Positions 7,571 through 15,299 of a stretch of DNA of 64,000 nt are shown here, piece after piece. The DNA lies in the NCBI GenBank assembly GCA_036336695.1, contig JAYZFQ010000014.1, positions 1-64,000 on the forward strand. The letters are read 5' to 3'. Position 1 is the stretch's first letter; each line of letters begins with the position of its first letter. The translations under genes were made by a program, and so were the position numbers. This stretch comes from GCA-2729515 sp036336695. Its GTDB lineage: Bacteria; Myxococcota_A; UBA9160; SMWR01. The notes beneath the pieces are model-generated. The model was not told the DNA's origin and ran no database searches. It worked only from the letters and a program-made list of their open reading frames with translations.

Positions 7571-8913
7571 GAACGGCGGCGGTACCGCAGCCGGCACGGC
7601 TCGGTCGTCCGGAGAATGAGCGACGGCATCGCCTCGCGGTAGCTATCGGCGGGGTCGACCAGCTCGAACTCGTAGCGCTGGAGCAGCGCGCAGAAGACGG
7701 CCTTCACCTGGAGCAGGGCAAAGGCATTTCCGACGCACTTCCGACGACCGCCGCCGAACGGGATGTAGGCAAATACGTCGTCCGGGAAGGACCGGTCGGG
7801 GTCGAAGCACTCGGGCTCCGGGTAGAGATCCGGCATCCGATGGGCCACGTAGGGAGAGACAACAACGGTTTCGCCCGCCGGAATCGTGAGACCGCGGAAG
7901 TCGAAGTCGCGCTTCACCAGCCGCATCAAGGTCACCAGCGGCGGGTGAAGGCGCAACACTTCAAAGAGAAACCGTTCCAGTCGCGGAATCTCACGCAGCG
8001 CTGCGAAGCTGAGCTCGTCTCCCCCCGCAAAGATTCCCTCGACCTCTCTCGCAATCTTCTCAGCATGATCCGGGTGGCGGGCAAGTTCCACGAGGGTCCA
8101 GGTCGAGGTGTTCGAACTCGTGTGGTGACCCGCGAACATGATCCATATCACCATCCCCACGATTTCGTCTTCGCTGAGCGGTCTGCCGTCGGTGTAGGTC
8201 GCCCGCAGGAAGGACTGGAGCATATCGGGGTGCTCCCCGGCGCCCGAACGTCGCTCCCGAACCACCTCGGTGATGATCTCGGAGAGCCGACGGCGCGCGG
8301 CATCGCGGCGAGCGAAAACCTCCTCCTGGCCGTAGGGGTCCAGGATCGACGCCGGCGACACCGCCATCTCCAGGTCGTGGAAGAGCGCCCCGAACTCCCC
8401 CGTCAACTTCGAACGGAATTCCGGTCCCATCAGGCAGTGCGTCGACGTCCGGAGAACCAGTTCCTTGAACTCGTCGTAGAAGTCCTTTTCGCCGGCATCG
8501 CCCCAGTCGGCGATCCGGCGCTCCACTTCCCCTGCGACGATTTCGGCGTACCCCCTCATGAGCCGCGGCGTCAGGGCATTGGACTGCATCTTCACCTGCT
8601 GGCGCTCGACAGCGACGGGCGCTCCAAACTGGATGCCCTCGCCGAAGACGGGGACCATGTACGCGTAGGGCTCGGACGGGGAGAGCTGCTCGTCGGGCGC
8701 GCGGAATACCGCCTCGTGGGCGGCCGGGCCGACCAGGAGCACGTTCGTGCTGCCCCCGAGATCGAACTCGGCCACTTCGCCACACTCTTCCCAGGCGCGC
8801 AGCATGAAACGCGCGGGGTTGGCCAGGAACTCCTCGAAGTGTCCGGTTCCGGGCTTGGCGCCGCTCACCACCCGACGAACCGGGTCCGCCATCGACGTCC
8901 TCTGCTCGGACAC
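7567..8913 (-). CDS. cyp51: CYP51-type cytochrome P450, predicted sterol 14-alpha-demethylase
   Basis: A 448-residue soluble P450. The heme loop FGGGRRKCVG (C393) and the EVLR helix (318-321) are intact. Three regions are specific to CYP51: the B-C loop YAYMVPVFGEGIQF (83-96), the I-helix FAGHHTSS (260-267, with histidine in place of the usual acid), and the C-terminal CRLRYRRRS, close to the end of mycobacterial CYP51. CYP51 removes the 14-alpha-methyl group of lanosterol-like sterols in three oxidations, releasing formate. There is no N-terminal anchor, as in other bacterial forms. Squalene epoxidase and oxidosqualene cyclase are not in this window, so endogenous sterol synthesis is not shown; a modified environmental sterol is an alternative substrate. 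Confidence 0.88.
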   Translation of the reverse strand: MSEQRTSMADPVRRVVSGAKPGTGHFEEFLANPARFMLRAWEECGEVAEFDLGGSTNVLLVGPAAHEAVFRAPDEQLSPSEPYAYMVPVFGEGIQFGAPVAVERQQVKMQSNALTPRLMRGYAEIVAGEVERRIADWGDAGEKDFYDEFKELVLRTSTHCLMGPEFRSKLTGEFGALFHDLEMAVSPASILDPYGQEEVFARRDAARRRLSEIITEVVRERRSGAGEHPDMLQSFLRATYTDGRPLSEDEIVGMVIWIMFAGHHTSSNTSTWTLVELARHPDHAEKIAREVEGIFAGGDELSFAALREIPRLERFLFEVLRLHPPLVTLMRLVKRDFDFRGLTIPAGETVVVSPYVAHRMPDLYPEPECFDPDRSFPDDVFAYIPFGGGRRKCVGNAFALLQVKAVFCALLQRYEFELVDPADSYREAMPSLILRTTEPCRLRYRRRS

Positions 8914-8940
8914 CTTTCCCCCGCGCGGCTCGCCCGGCGC

Positions 8941-10212
8941 CTAGCCGGTGCTCGCACCCATCGCTTCGAGCACGTTCGCTCGGTGGCCCAACGTATGGGC
9001 GATCCCCGAGAGCAGGCCGAAGGCACGGCCCACGAGGACGAAGTCCGACGGAACGCGCACCACGGGGTTCTCCCGGATCGCCTCGAAGAGTTCGTCTGTC
9101 ATCTCCTCGGTGAACTCGCCCTCGAAACGACCCTTATCGCTCCGAGAAACCATCCTCTCGGCAATCGTGACGAACGTGTCCGATGAGCCGGTCTTCGTCT
9201 CGAAACCCAGCTCTTCGAACGCACGGATCATCGCGGCCCGGTTGAGCGTCATCATCGAGAACATGAGTTCGAAAAGTCCGAGGCCGAAACCTTCGGGAAG
9301 TTCCTTGCAGAGTCCGAAATCCATCAGGACGAGCTGGCCGTTCGGGCGCACGAAGATGTTTCCGGGGTGCGGGTCGGCCTGGAAGAAACCCTCTCCCATG
9401 ATCATGCGGACGAAAACATGCATCAGGTCCTGAACCACACGAGCCGGATCCAAGCCGGCGGCTTCGAGCGCCGCCTTGTCGCTGACACGGATCCCATCGA
9501 CCAGTTCCATGACGAGGATCCGAGAAGTGGACCACTCGCGGTAGACCTCGGGTACGACCACCTTGCGGTCGTCCTGGAATAGTCGTCGGATGTGGTCCGC
9601 ACTGTCGGCTTCCCGCCGGAAGTCGAGTTCGAAGCCGATGTGACGGGTGAGTTCACTGAGCAGCGGCAACAACTCGAGGGGCTGGGAGTCGAACCGCTCG
9701 TAGACGGAGCAGACCCGGTGCATGTTCGCAAGATCCGTGCGCACGATGTCTTCGATGTCCGGGTATTGGACCTTCACCGCCACAGCGCGTCCATCCTGCA
9801 ACCGCGCGCGATGCACCTGGGCGAGGGACGCCGACGCCAGGGGCACGCGCTCGAACTCGCTGAAGACCGCATCGAGGGGCTTGCCGAGTTCGCGCTCCAC
9901 CGCCGACGACACGGTCTCCCAGTCCTTGGGGGGCACTGCGTCGTGGCACTGCTTCAGTGTGTCGATGAAGGCGGGCGGAAACACGTCGGAACGCGTTGCG
10001 ACCGCCTGGCATAGCTTGATGATCACACCGCGCATCGAGAGGGCGGTGGACAACACGAGCCGCGCCGCGCGTTCGTGGGTCCGGGTGCGGTCCGCCGGCG
10101 AGGGCCGGCGGGCCAGGCGGCGCGCGTAGGCCGGAAACCGATACAGGGCCCAGACCGAGGCGGCGGTGGCTCCCACCCGCAACGAGCGGCGGATTCTCGT
10201 GACCGGGTGCAT
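8941..10212 (-). CDS. ABC1/UbiB/COQ8-family atypical kinase
   Basis: A 423-residue protein of the family that supports ubiquinone synthesis (UbiB, COQ8) and other lipid pathways. Visible motifs are the substitute for the KxGQ motif at K66-LCQ69 (glycine replaced by cysteine), the nucleotide loop LASASLAQVH (about 125-134), K147 in VAVKVQYP, E201 in DFRREA, QADPHPGN (278-285) and the metal-binding DFG (298-300). The kinase-like core therefore looks intact. The ATG at 10212 shares one base with the upstream stop codon (TGATG), so it is coupled to the ferritin-like gene. Its position directly upstream of CYP51 suggests a role in isoprenoid or sterol lipid metabolism, which is inference. An apparent open frame extends upstream inside the neighbouring gene and was ignored. 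Confidence 0.87.
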   Translation of the reverse strand: MHPVTRIRRSLRVGATAASVWALYRFPAYARRLARRPSPADRTRTHERAARLVLSTALSMRGVIIKLCQAVATRSDVFPPAFIDTLKQCHDAVPPKDWETVSSAVERELGKPLDAVFSEFERVPLASASLAQVHRARLQDGRAVAVKVQYPDIEDIVRTDLANMHRVCSVYERFDSQPLELLPLLSELTRHIGFELDFRREADSADHIRRLFQDDRKVVVPEVYREWSTSRILVMELVDGIRVSDKAALEAAGLDPARVVQDLMHVFVRMIMGEGFFQADPHPGNIFVRPNGQLVLMDFGLCKELPEGFGLGLFELMFSMMTLNRAAMIRAFEELGFETKTGSSDTFVTIAERMVSRSDKGRFEGEFTEEMTDELFEAIRENPVVRVPSDFVLVGRAFGLLSGIAHTLGHRANVLEAMGASTG

Positions 10213-11294
10213 CAGGCGCTCGGCGCGATGGACTCGAAACCGGTCCGGCTCGGCGGTTGCCAGACTGACTCGAGGGCATCGAACCGCTCGTGCACCTCGG
10301 CCGGGCGCCGTGCGTTCTCGAGGGCGCGGGCCAGCCCCTCGCGTGCATCGTTCCGCTGCTCCTGGGGACGCTCGGTAGTCAACGTGTGCAGAACCCGGTG
10401 CAGCAGTCCATCGACGACGGTCCGCCCGGAAAACTCGCCGCCATCCACGGCACGCAGTGTGCGCGATCGTACTTCGGTGAGTGCCGTGCGCAGGTACTCG
10501 ACATGGGGCGACTCGTCGGCGCGCACGTGACGCACCATCGCGGCCGCTTCCTCTGGCGCCGCCGAAACTTCCGGGTCCGACAAGAGCTGCTCGCCCCAGT
10601 CGAACGTCCCGTTCGCGAAGACTTCGACGACGAAGACCTGCGCCATCGTCGAGAGCAGCCGCTCGAGTTTCTCGTCGATCTGGGGAAACGCGCGTTCGCG
10701 GCTGCGCGTCCCCCCCCGGCGCCCCATCAAGCGCAGCAAGACGTCGCCCGGCACCTTGGGGTTTTCCAGCGCGAGGTCCCGGGCGGCCTCCCACATCTGC
10801 TTGTGACCGCCCTCGTCCCGGTACCCGGACTCGTCTCGGGCGTGGGCTTCGAACAGCCCCCCGTCCAGGTGAGCGAGGGCAGTGCCATCGATCGGCTCCA
10901 CGACGAGCGCACGCAGGTCCGGGACTTCTACGTCGCGAATGATCGCACCGAAACCCTCGATGATCGAAATCAACGTCAGCGCACGCACGATCGGTTCACG
11001 CACGCCCTCCCGGAGCAGGAGCTTGGCCTGTTCCAGATTGGGATACTGGGGCGGCATCAAGGCCGGGGAGAGTTCGACCAGGTCGGCACCTTCATCGCGA
11101 AGGCGCGCCTGCCAGGCCCGGATCGCAGGGGCCCGGTGCAGGGTTCGCGGTGATCGATATCGGCCGTCTGCGTCGAAGCCGCCGTGACAGCGAACCTCTC
11201 CTGCAACCAGCGGTGCGTCATAGTCGCCGCTCTGCAGTAGCTCGGCCTCCGAGAAAACGAGCCTCTCGTCAGCGGCGGTCGGGGATGTACTCAT
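10212..11294 (-). CDS. Unrecognised protein with a ferritin-like metal-ligand pattern
   Basis: A 360-residue, mainly helical, soluble protein that I cannot assign to a named family. Acidic and histidine residues are spaced as in four-helix di-metal proteins: E113 (IIEGFG), H142, E149 and H151 (LAHLDGGLFEAHARDE), H164 (EGGHKQMWE), E224 (VVEVFANG), and E261-x2-H264 with E266 (ADESPHVEYL). The last is the ExxH that usually closes such a site. A diiron oxygenase or a metal carrier is plausible. It is coupled to the ABC1 kinase by a one-base overlap and lies in the CYP51 run, so a role in lipid or sterol oxidation is a reasonable guess. No signal peptide. Confidence 0.6.
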   Translation of the reverse strand: MSTSPTAADERLVFSEAELLQSGDYDAPLVAGEVRCHGGFDADGRYRSPRTLHRAPAIRAWQARLRDEGADLVELSPALMPPQYPNLEQAKLLLREGVREPIVRALTLISIIEGFGAIIRDVEVPDLRALVVEPIDGTALAHLDGGLFEAHARDESGYRDEGGHKQMWEAARDLALENPKVPGDVLLRLMGRRGGTRSRERAFPQIDEKLERLLSTMAQVFVVEVFANGTFDWGEQLLSDPEVSAAPEEAAAMVRHVRADESPHVEYLRTALTEVRSRTLRAVDGGEFSGRTVVDGLLHRVLHTLTTERPQEQRNDAREGLARALENARRPAEVHERFDALESVWQPPSRTGFESIAPSA

Positions 11295-11367
11295 TGGGCC
11301 AACTCCCTACGGGCGCACGTGAGTGATTGTAACCCGCGCCAAGGCGTCCCTGGCTCCCCTGGGAGGC

Positions 11368-11928
11368 TCAGTGAACGCCGCGGCTGGGAATCAGGGTCGA
11401 GGGGTCGATCCCCATGCTGTGCAACACGTGGTTCCACATCACCGAAGGGTTCACCTCGAACACGACATCGCGCGTCAACGGAGCGATCAGCCAGGCCCCC
11501 TCCGAGAGTTCCGCTTCGAGTTGTCCCGGGCCCCAGCCGGCGTAGCCGAGGAGCAGGTGAAGATCGGGCGGCGGGCGGCTGACCACCTGGCGCAGGACAT
11601 CGAGCGATCCGGCGAAGCGAATGCCCTCGCCCACCTGCTTGACGTCCTCGCCATCCGCCACGGGAATTTCGGAGTCGAAGACGAGCCAGCCCGTCTGCGG
11701 TTGGACCGGGCCGCCCCACCCGATCGGCTTCGCCGGGGGGCCGCCCCAGTCGAGGTCGAGGGAGGCGCAGAGACCGACGGCACTCAGTTCCGTACCGCGG
11801 TTGAGCACCACGCCGAAGGTCCCGTCCTCGTCGTGGTGCACGAGCATGACTACGGTACGCCGAAAGTTCGGGTCCCGAAGTTGGGGCATGGCGATCAACA
11901 GGGAGGATTCGAGGGAGGACGCCACCAA
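11368..11928 (-). CDS. YqgE/AlgH family protein
   Basis: A 186-residue protein matching the UPF0301 family from end to end: the start SSLLIAMPQLRDPNFRRTVV, HDEDGTFGVVLNR, a GGPVQ segment, and the late GYAGWGPGQLEAEL with W and G conserved. The family is widespread and structurally known. AlgH was named for an effect on alginate synthesis in Pseudomonas, but the biochemical function is unknown. The gene heads the eight-gene minus-strand run, 73 bases before the ferritin-like gene, and is divergent from the CPBP protease gene with 41 bases between the starts. Confidence 0.92.
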   Translation of the reverse strand: MVASSLESSLLIAMPQLRDPNFRRTVVMLVHHDEDGTFGVVLNRGTELSAVGLCASLDLDWGGPPAKPIGWGGPVQPQTGWLVFDSEIPVADGEDVKQVGEGIRFAGSLDVLRQVVSRPPPDLHLLLGYAGWGPGQLEAELSEGAWLIAPLTRDVVFEVNPSVMWNHVLHSMGIDPSTLIPSRGVH

Positions 11929-11969
11929 GGCAAAGGGTAGCAGGCTAGGAAGACCCGGCGACGGACCCT

Positions 11970-12794
11970 ATGCTGGCGAGCGCGATGTCTTCCCGACGAG
12001 GATCGACCGAGTCGGAGCGGCGCGCGGTGCGGTCGATCGCGATCTGCGCGGCCGCCGCCGCCACCGGAATCGCCCTCTACGCCGCCGGCCTGGGCGGTGC
12101 GCCGAGCCTCCGCGCACTCGGGCTGGGCTCCCTCGGGATCGAGCTCTTTCTCGGCGCCCTCGCCGTCGCGGGTGCGTCGTTCTCCGGAGGCCCGGTCGCC
12201 GCACGGCTCGGCCTGGGACCTGGTCACCTGCACGGCGCGCGCACCGTCGCCCTCGTGGTCGGAACGCTCGCTCTGTCCTTTGCACTCGACGGCCTCCTGG
12301 AAATCACCCAGTGGCGCGCGGAATCGCCCCTGCCCGACCTCGAGGCGCGCCTCGCAGGCGCTCGGGGCGCCGACCTCGTACTCGCCATCGCGGCGATCGG
12401 AATCGCCCCGGCGATCGGCGAAGAACTCCTGTGCCGCGGCCTGGTCCAGCGTGGCCTCCAGCCGCTCCTCGGCCCGGTCGCGGCCGTGTCGATCGCCGCC
12501 CTCCTGTTCGGAGCCCTGCACGGCAACCCCGTACACGGGCTCGCCGCGGGACTCCTGGGCCTGTACCTGGGCGCCGTGGCCGTGATTGCGGACAGCACCC
12601 GTCCCGCGATCCTGTGCCACGGCGCCAACAACGTCGTCGCCGTCGGCGTCGCAGCCCTGTGGCCCGGACTCGCCGGACCGGGGTGGGTCGGGGTGGTTGC
12701 GGGCCTCGCCGTGGCCGGGTTCTGCCTCCGGTTTGGCTGGCCCCCTACCCCCCGCGGGGGCCTACAGGTGGAGCCCGGTTCGGACGACCCGTAG
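11970..12794 (+). CDS. CPBP-family intramembrane metalloprotease (type II CAAX prenyl protease-like)
   Basis: A 274-residue polytopic membrane protein with about six hydrophobic segments. The three catalytic motifs of the CPBP/ABI family are present: EExxxR in IGEELLCRG, FxxxH in FGALHGNP and HxxxN in CHGANNV. These line a metal or water-activating site inside the membrane in Rce1-like proteases. Bacterial members have varied roles, including bacteriocin immunity and sigma-factor regulation, and the substrate here is unknown. ATG codons at 11970 and 11985 are both possible starts. The downstream PilZ gene begins 31 bases later on the same strand. Confidence 0.85.
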   Translation: MLASAMSSRRGSTESERRAVRSIAICAAAAATGIALYAAGLGGAPSLRALGLGSLGIELFLGALAVAGASFSGGPVAARLGLGPGHLHGARTVALVVGTLALSFALDGLLEITQWRAESPLPDLEARLAGARGADLVLAIAAIGIAPAIGEELLCRGLVQRGLQPLLGPVAAVSIAALLFGALHGNPVHGLAAGLLGLYLGAVAVIADSTRPAILCHGANNVVAVGVAALWPGLAGPGWVGVVAGLAVAGFCLRFGWPPTPRGGLQVEPGSDDP

Positions 12795-12825
12795 GGAGGC
12801 CCTCCGACGGGGGCAAGGAGCGTCC

Positions 12826-14073
12826 ATGGCGGGGCCGCCCGAAGTCCTCCTCCTCGATGACGGCGAACTGGACGACGTCCAGGAAATCCTCGACAGCCTG
12901 GAGACCCCTTACGGGCGCATTCGCGGCGGGGCCGTGTCCGAGCACACGTCGCCGCCGGGGCGGCTGCTGGTCACGACTCCGCGGCACGCTGCCGCAGTGG
13001 ACTTGACCGGCACCGAGCGGGTGCTTCGCATCGTGGTCGTCGCGGAAGATTCCACCACGCTGCGCGCACGTCTGCGCAAGGTCGGTTTCGACTACCTCGT
13101 GCGGCGCCCCGTGCACCCCGAAGCGCTGCGCCTGCTGCTGATCCGCTGTCTGTACGCGGGAGACGAACGGCGTAACGAGGAGCGCGTTCCGGTCGGACTC
13201 CACGTCTCCTTCCGTGCCGGGCTGCTGCCGCGTCGGGTCGTGCTGGCCGATCTTTCAACCGGGGGCTGTCGCCTGCTTTCCCAGCGGTCGATTCCCATCG
13301 GGCGGCGCGTGCAGGTCAAGATCCCGCCGCGCGCCGGGGACACGAAACCGGTCGTCGTACACGGTACGGTGGTGCGGATCCTACTCGACGAAAACCTGGG
13401 ACCGGACGGGCCCTACAGCGCTGCCATTGCCTTCGAAGACGACCTCGCAGCAGACGTGCGGAGCGAGCTGGAGTGGATCGTCGGCGAACGCGCCCGCGGG
13501 CCGGCAACACTGAACGCGGGGAACGACGGGACGGACACGGGAGCCGCGACCCTCGCACCGCCGGAAACCAGCTCCGGCGTGGTCGCCCAGGGAGTGCGTG
13601 TCGATGTCGACGTGCAGCTCTCGCCCGGGGACGGGCCGGCGGCGATGCCGGACTCTCCAGCTGCTGCTGCGTCCTCCGACTCGAGACGCGCCACGCCTTC
13701 CGGGCGCCGCATCGACCCGCGCGCTGCCTACCCGGGACGAGTCGCTGCCGTCGGTGACCACGCGATGCGCGTCCTGATCGCGCGCGATCTCTCCATGGGC
13801 GGGGTGCGCATCGAACGCGCCGCCGGCCTCGAACTCGGCGACCGGCTTCACCTGGCGCTCTACGCGTCGGCCCACGAAAGCCCGGTCCGCACCTGGGCCA
13901 CCGCGGCACGGGACGACGGCGACGACGGGTTGTTCTTCCGGTTCGACGCGCTCGAGGCGGCGGTCGCCGAGAAGCTCGACAAGCTGGTCGCGAGCCTGCC
14001 GGCCGTGGAGTCACTCCACCAGGGCGAAGCCGCCGCCATGGGCAGCGTCATCGCCGAGATCCTCCCAGACTGA
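12826..14073 (+). CDS. Tandem PilZ protein with receiver-like N-terminus
   Basis: A 415-residue soluble protein. Residues 1-105 resemble a degenerate response-regulator receiver, with acidic residues after strand 1 (VLLLDDGELDD) and a late DYLVRRPVHPEALR turn, but the phosphoacceptor is not convincing. Two PilZ domains follow: one from about 107 (RRNEERVPV ... DLSTGG) and one from about 297 (RRIDPRAA ... DLSMGG). Each has the arginine-rich switch and the D-x-S-x-x-G motif that bind c-di-GMP. A proline and alanine-rich linker separates them. The start is set by AAGGAG six bases before the ATG. The EAL protein at 6-7 kb could control its ligand. The output is unknown. Confidence 0.85.
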   Translation: MAGPPEVLLLDDGELDDVQEILDSLETPYGRIRGGAVSEHTSPPGRLLVTTPRHAAAVDLTGTERVLRIVVVAEDSTTLRARLRKVGFDYLVRRPVHPEALRLLLIRCLYAGDERRNEERVPVGLHVSFRAGLLPRRVVLADLSTGGCRLLSQRSIPIGRRVQVKIPPRAGDTKPVVVHGTVVRILLDENLGPDGPYSAAIAFEDDLAADVRSELEWIVGERARGPATLNAGNDGTDTGAATLAPPETSSGVVAQGVRVDVDVQLSPGDGPAAMPDSPAAAASSDSRRATPSGRRIDPRAAYPGRVAAVGDHAMRVLIARDLSMGGVRIERAAGLELGDRLHLALYASAHESPVRTWATAARDDGDDGLFFRFDALEAAVAEKLDKLVASLPAVESLHQGEAAAMGSVIAEILPD

Positions 14074-14088
14074 AAAGCGGGTGCCGCC

Positions 14089-14193
14089 CTAGGAACCGGA
14101 TTCCCGCTGCTGCTTCTTCCGCGCGAGACGCCGACGCCGGCGCAGCTTGTGCTGGTGCCGCTGACGCTTCTGCTTGTTCTTGCTGCGTGCCAT
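14089..14193 (-). CDS. Small 34-residue highly basic protein
   Basis: A short frame starts at an ATG with a strong AGGAAGGA ribosome-binding site just upstream and ends in TAG. The product has 34 residues, about half of them arginine or lysine, with histidine and glutamine, and begins MARSKNKQKRQRHQHK. This composition is that of a nucleic-acid-binding or ribosome-associated peptide; I do not recognise the family. It lies between the convergent PilZ gene and the TetR gene (27 bases downstream of the latter). The clear Shine-Dalgarno and the extreme but regular composition argue for a real gene. Confidence 0.6.
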   Translation of the reverse strand: MARSKNKQKRQRHQHKLRRRRRLARKKQQRESGS

Positions 14194-14220
14194 GGTTCCT
14201 TCCTGAACGAGCGGCGCATC

Positions 14221-14820
14221 CTAGCACGGCCCGTGGCCCGCTCGGGAACCTTGGAGGGCGCGGACCACCAGACCCACCAGGGACCGCACCACGTCGGGGT
14301 CGGTGGCCCCACCGAACAACACCCGGGTGAGAATCGGCCCGCCCGCGAGCGATGCGGCGAGGTCGAGGTCGACGGTGGGCGGGATCTCTCCGCGTGCGAC
14401 AGCGCGCTGCATGGATTCGACCAGGGGCCGGGTTCGCTCGCGAACGAAGGGATCCAAGACCCGCGCAAGGTCCGGGTCGCGCCGCCGCTCCGCCGCGAGC
14501 GCCGCCAGCACCCCGGCGAGGGGTGTCGCATCGACGATGGCGAGGAACTGGACCAGGAGCGCCTCCAGATCGTCGGCGAGGCTGCCGGTGTCCACGGGCT
14601 GCAGGGGCGGCGTCGTCCGAAGCGCCGCGACGACGAGTTGGGTCTTGGTCGGCCAGCGCCGGTACATCGTGGCCTTGCTCACGCCCGCGCGTCGCGCGAC
14701 CTGGGCCACCCGCACCCCCTCGTAGCCAGCCTCGGCCAGCAGTTCGAGGGTGGCGGCGATGATGGCCCGCTCGGCGGCCGGGTCGCGCGGTCGCCCGGGC
14801 CCCGGAGACACGGAATCCAT
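14221..14820 (-). CDS. TetR-family transcriptional regulator
   Basis: A 199-residue regulator. The N-terminal helix-turn-helix (about residues 17-62) is canonical: AAERAIIAATLELLAEAGYE, then VAQVARRAGVSKATMYRRW. The C-terminal ligand domain is alanine and leucine-rich and resembles the TetR_C group with a conserved LAALAAE helix. It is divergent from the VOC-P450 pair, with a 79-base intergenic region that holds a palindrome, so it probably represses that pair and itself. The effector is unknown; an aromatic, terpenoid or steroid compound would fit the neighbouring P450 and ring-cleavage dioxygenase. Confidence 0.92.
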   Translation of the reverse strand: MDSVSPGPGRPRDPAAERAIIAATLELLAEAGYEGVRVAQVARRAGVSKATMYRRWPTKTQLVVAALRTTPPLQPVDTGSLADDLEALLVQFLAIVDATPLAGVLAALAAERRRDPDLARVLDPFVRERTRPLVESMQRAVARGEIPPTVDLDLAASLAGGPILTRVLFGGATDPDVVRSLVGLVVRALQGSRAGHGPC

Positions 14821-14839
14821 CGCAGGGCTCCATCAAATT

Positions 14840-14856
14840 CGATACCCTTGGTACCG
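14840..14856. promoter_or_regulatory. Candidate TetR operator
   Basis: CGATACC-CTT-GGTACCG is an imperfect palindrome (six of seven positions pair) in the divergent region between the TetR start and the VOC start, where an autoregulatory TetR operator is expected. The core TGGTACCGT recurs, in the same minus-strand sense, just upstream of the dioxygenase gene at 17391-17399. Confidence 0.5.
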
Positions 14857-14899
14857 TTTTTCAAGCGGGCGTCAAGCGGAAACGCCTCGGGAGGGACCG

Positions 14900-15298
14900 A
14901 TGGGAGCGCGCATGGCCAAACCGGCGATCGACGTGGGCATCGTCACCGCCGACGCCGACCCCCTGCTCCGCTACTACGGCACGGTGTTCGGCTTTACCCC
15001 ACTTCCAGGTCTCGAAATCCCAGGCGTGGGGACCATCCACAAACTCGCGTGCGGCGAGAGCGTGCTCCGCATCCTGGTCCCCGAGACACCGCCGGAGCCC
15101 GATCGCGCGCCCTCCTGGTCCGGGCGTGCGGGGTTGCGATACCTCACGCTGGAAGTCGAAGACATTGCAGCCGCTGCGCGCACGACACGGGAAGCCGGCG
15201 GCCACGTCGTCCTCGAGCCGTTCGAGCTGCGTCCCGGCCGTTTCGTCTGCCAGGTCACCGACCCGGACGGCAACATGATCGAGGTCGGCCAGGGCTGA
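14900..15298 (+). CDS. VOC (glyoxalase/bleomycin resistance/dioxygenase) superfamily protein
   Basis: A 132-residue protein made of two beta-alpha-beta-beta-beta modules, as in single-chain VOC proteins: VGIVTADADPLLRYYGTVFG in the first and RYLTLEVEDIAAAARTTREAG in the second, ending with VTDPDGNMIEVGQ. The closing glutamate is the usual metal ligand. The exact reaction (isomerase, lyase, dioxygenase or binding protein) cannot be read from sequence. GGGAGGG lies about five bases before the ATG at 14900. The P450 start follows the stop after one base, so the two are co-translated. Confidence 0.85.
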   Translation: MGARMAKPAIDVGIVTADADPLLRYYGTVFGFTPLPGLEIPGVGTIHKLACGESVLRILVPETPPEPDRAPSWSGRAGLRYLTLEVEDIAAAARTTREAGGHVVLEPFELRPGRFVCQVTDPDGNMIEVGQG

Positions 15299-15299
15299 A

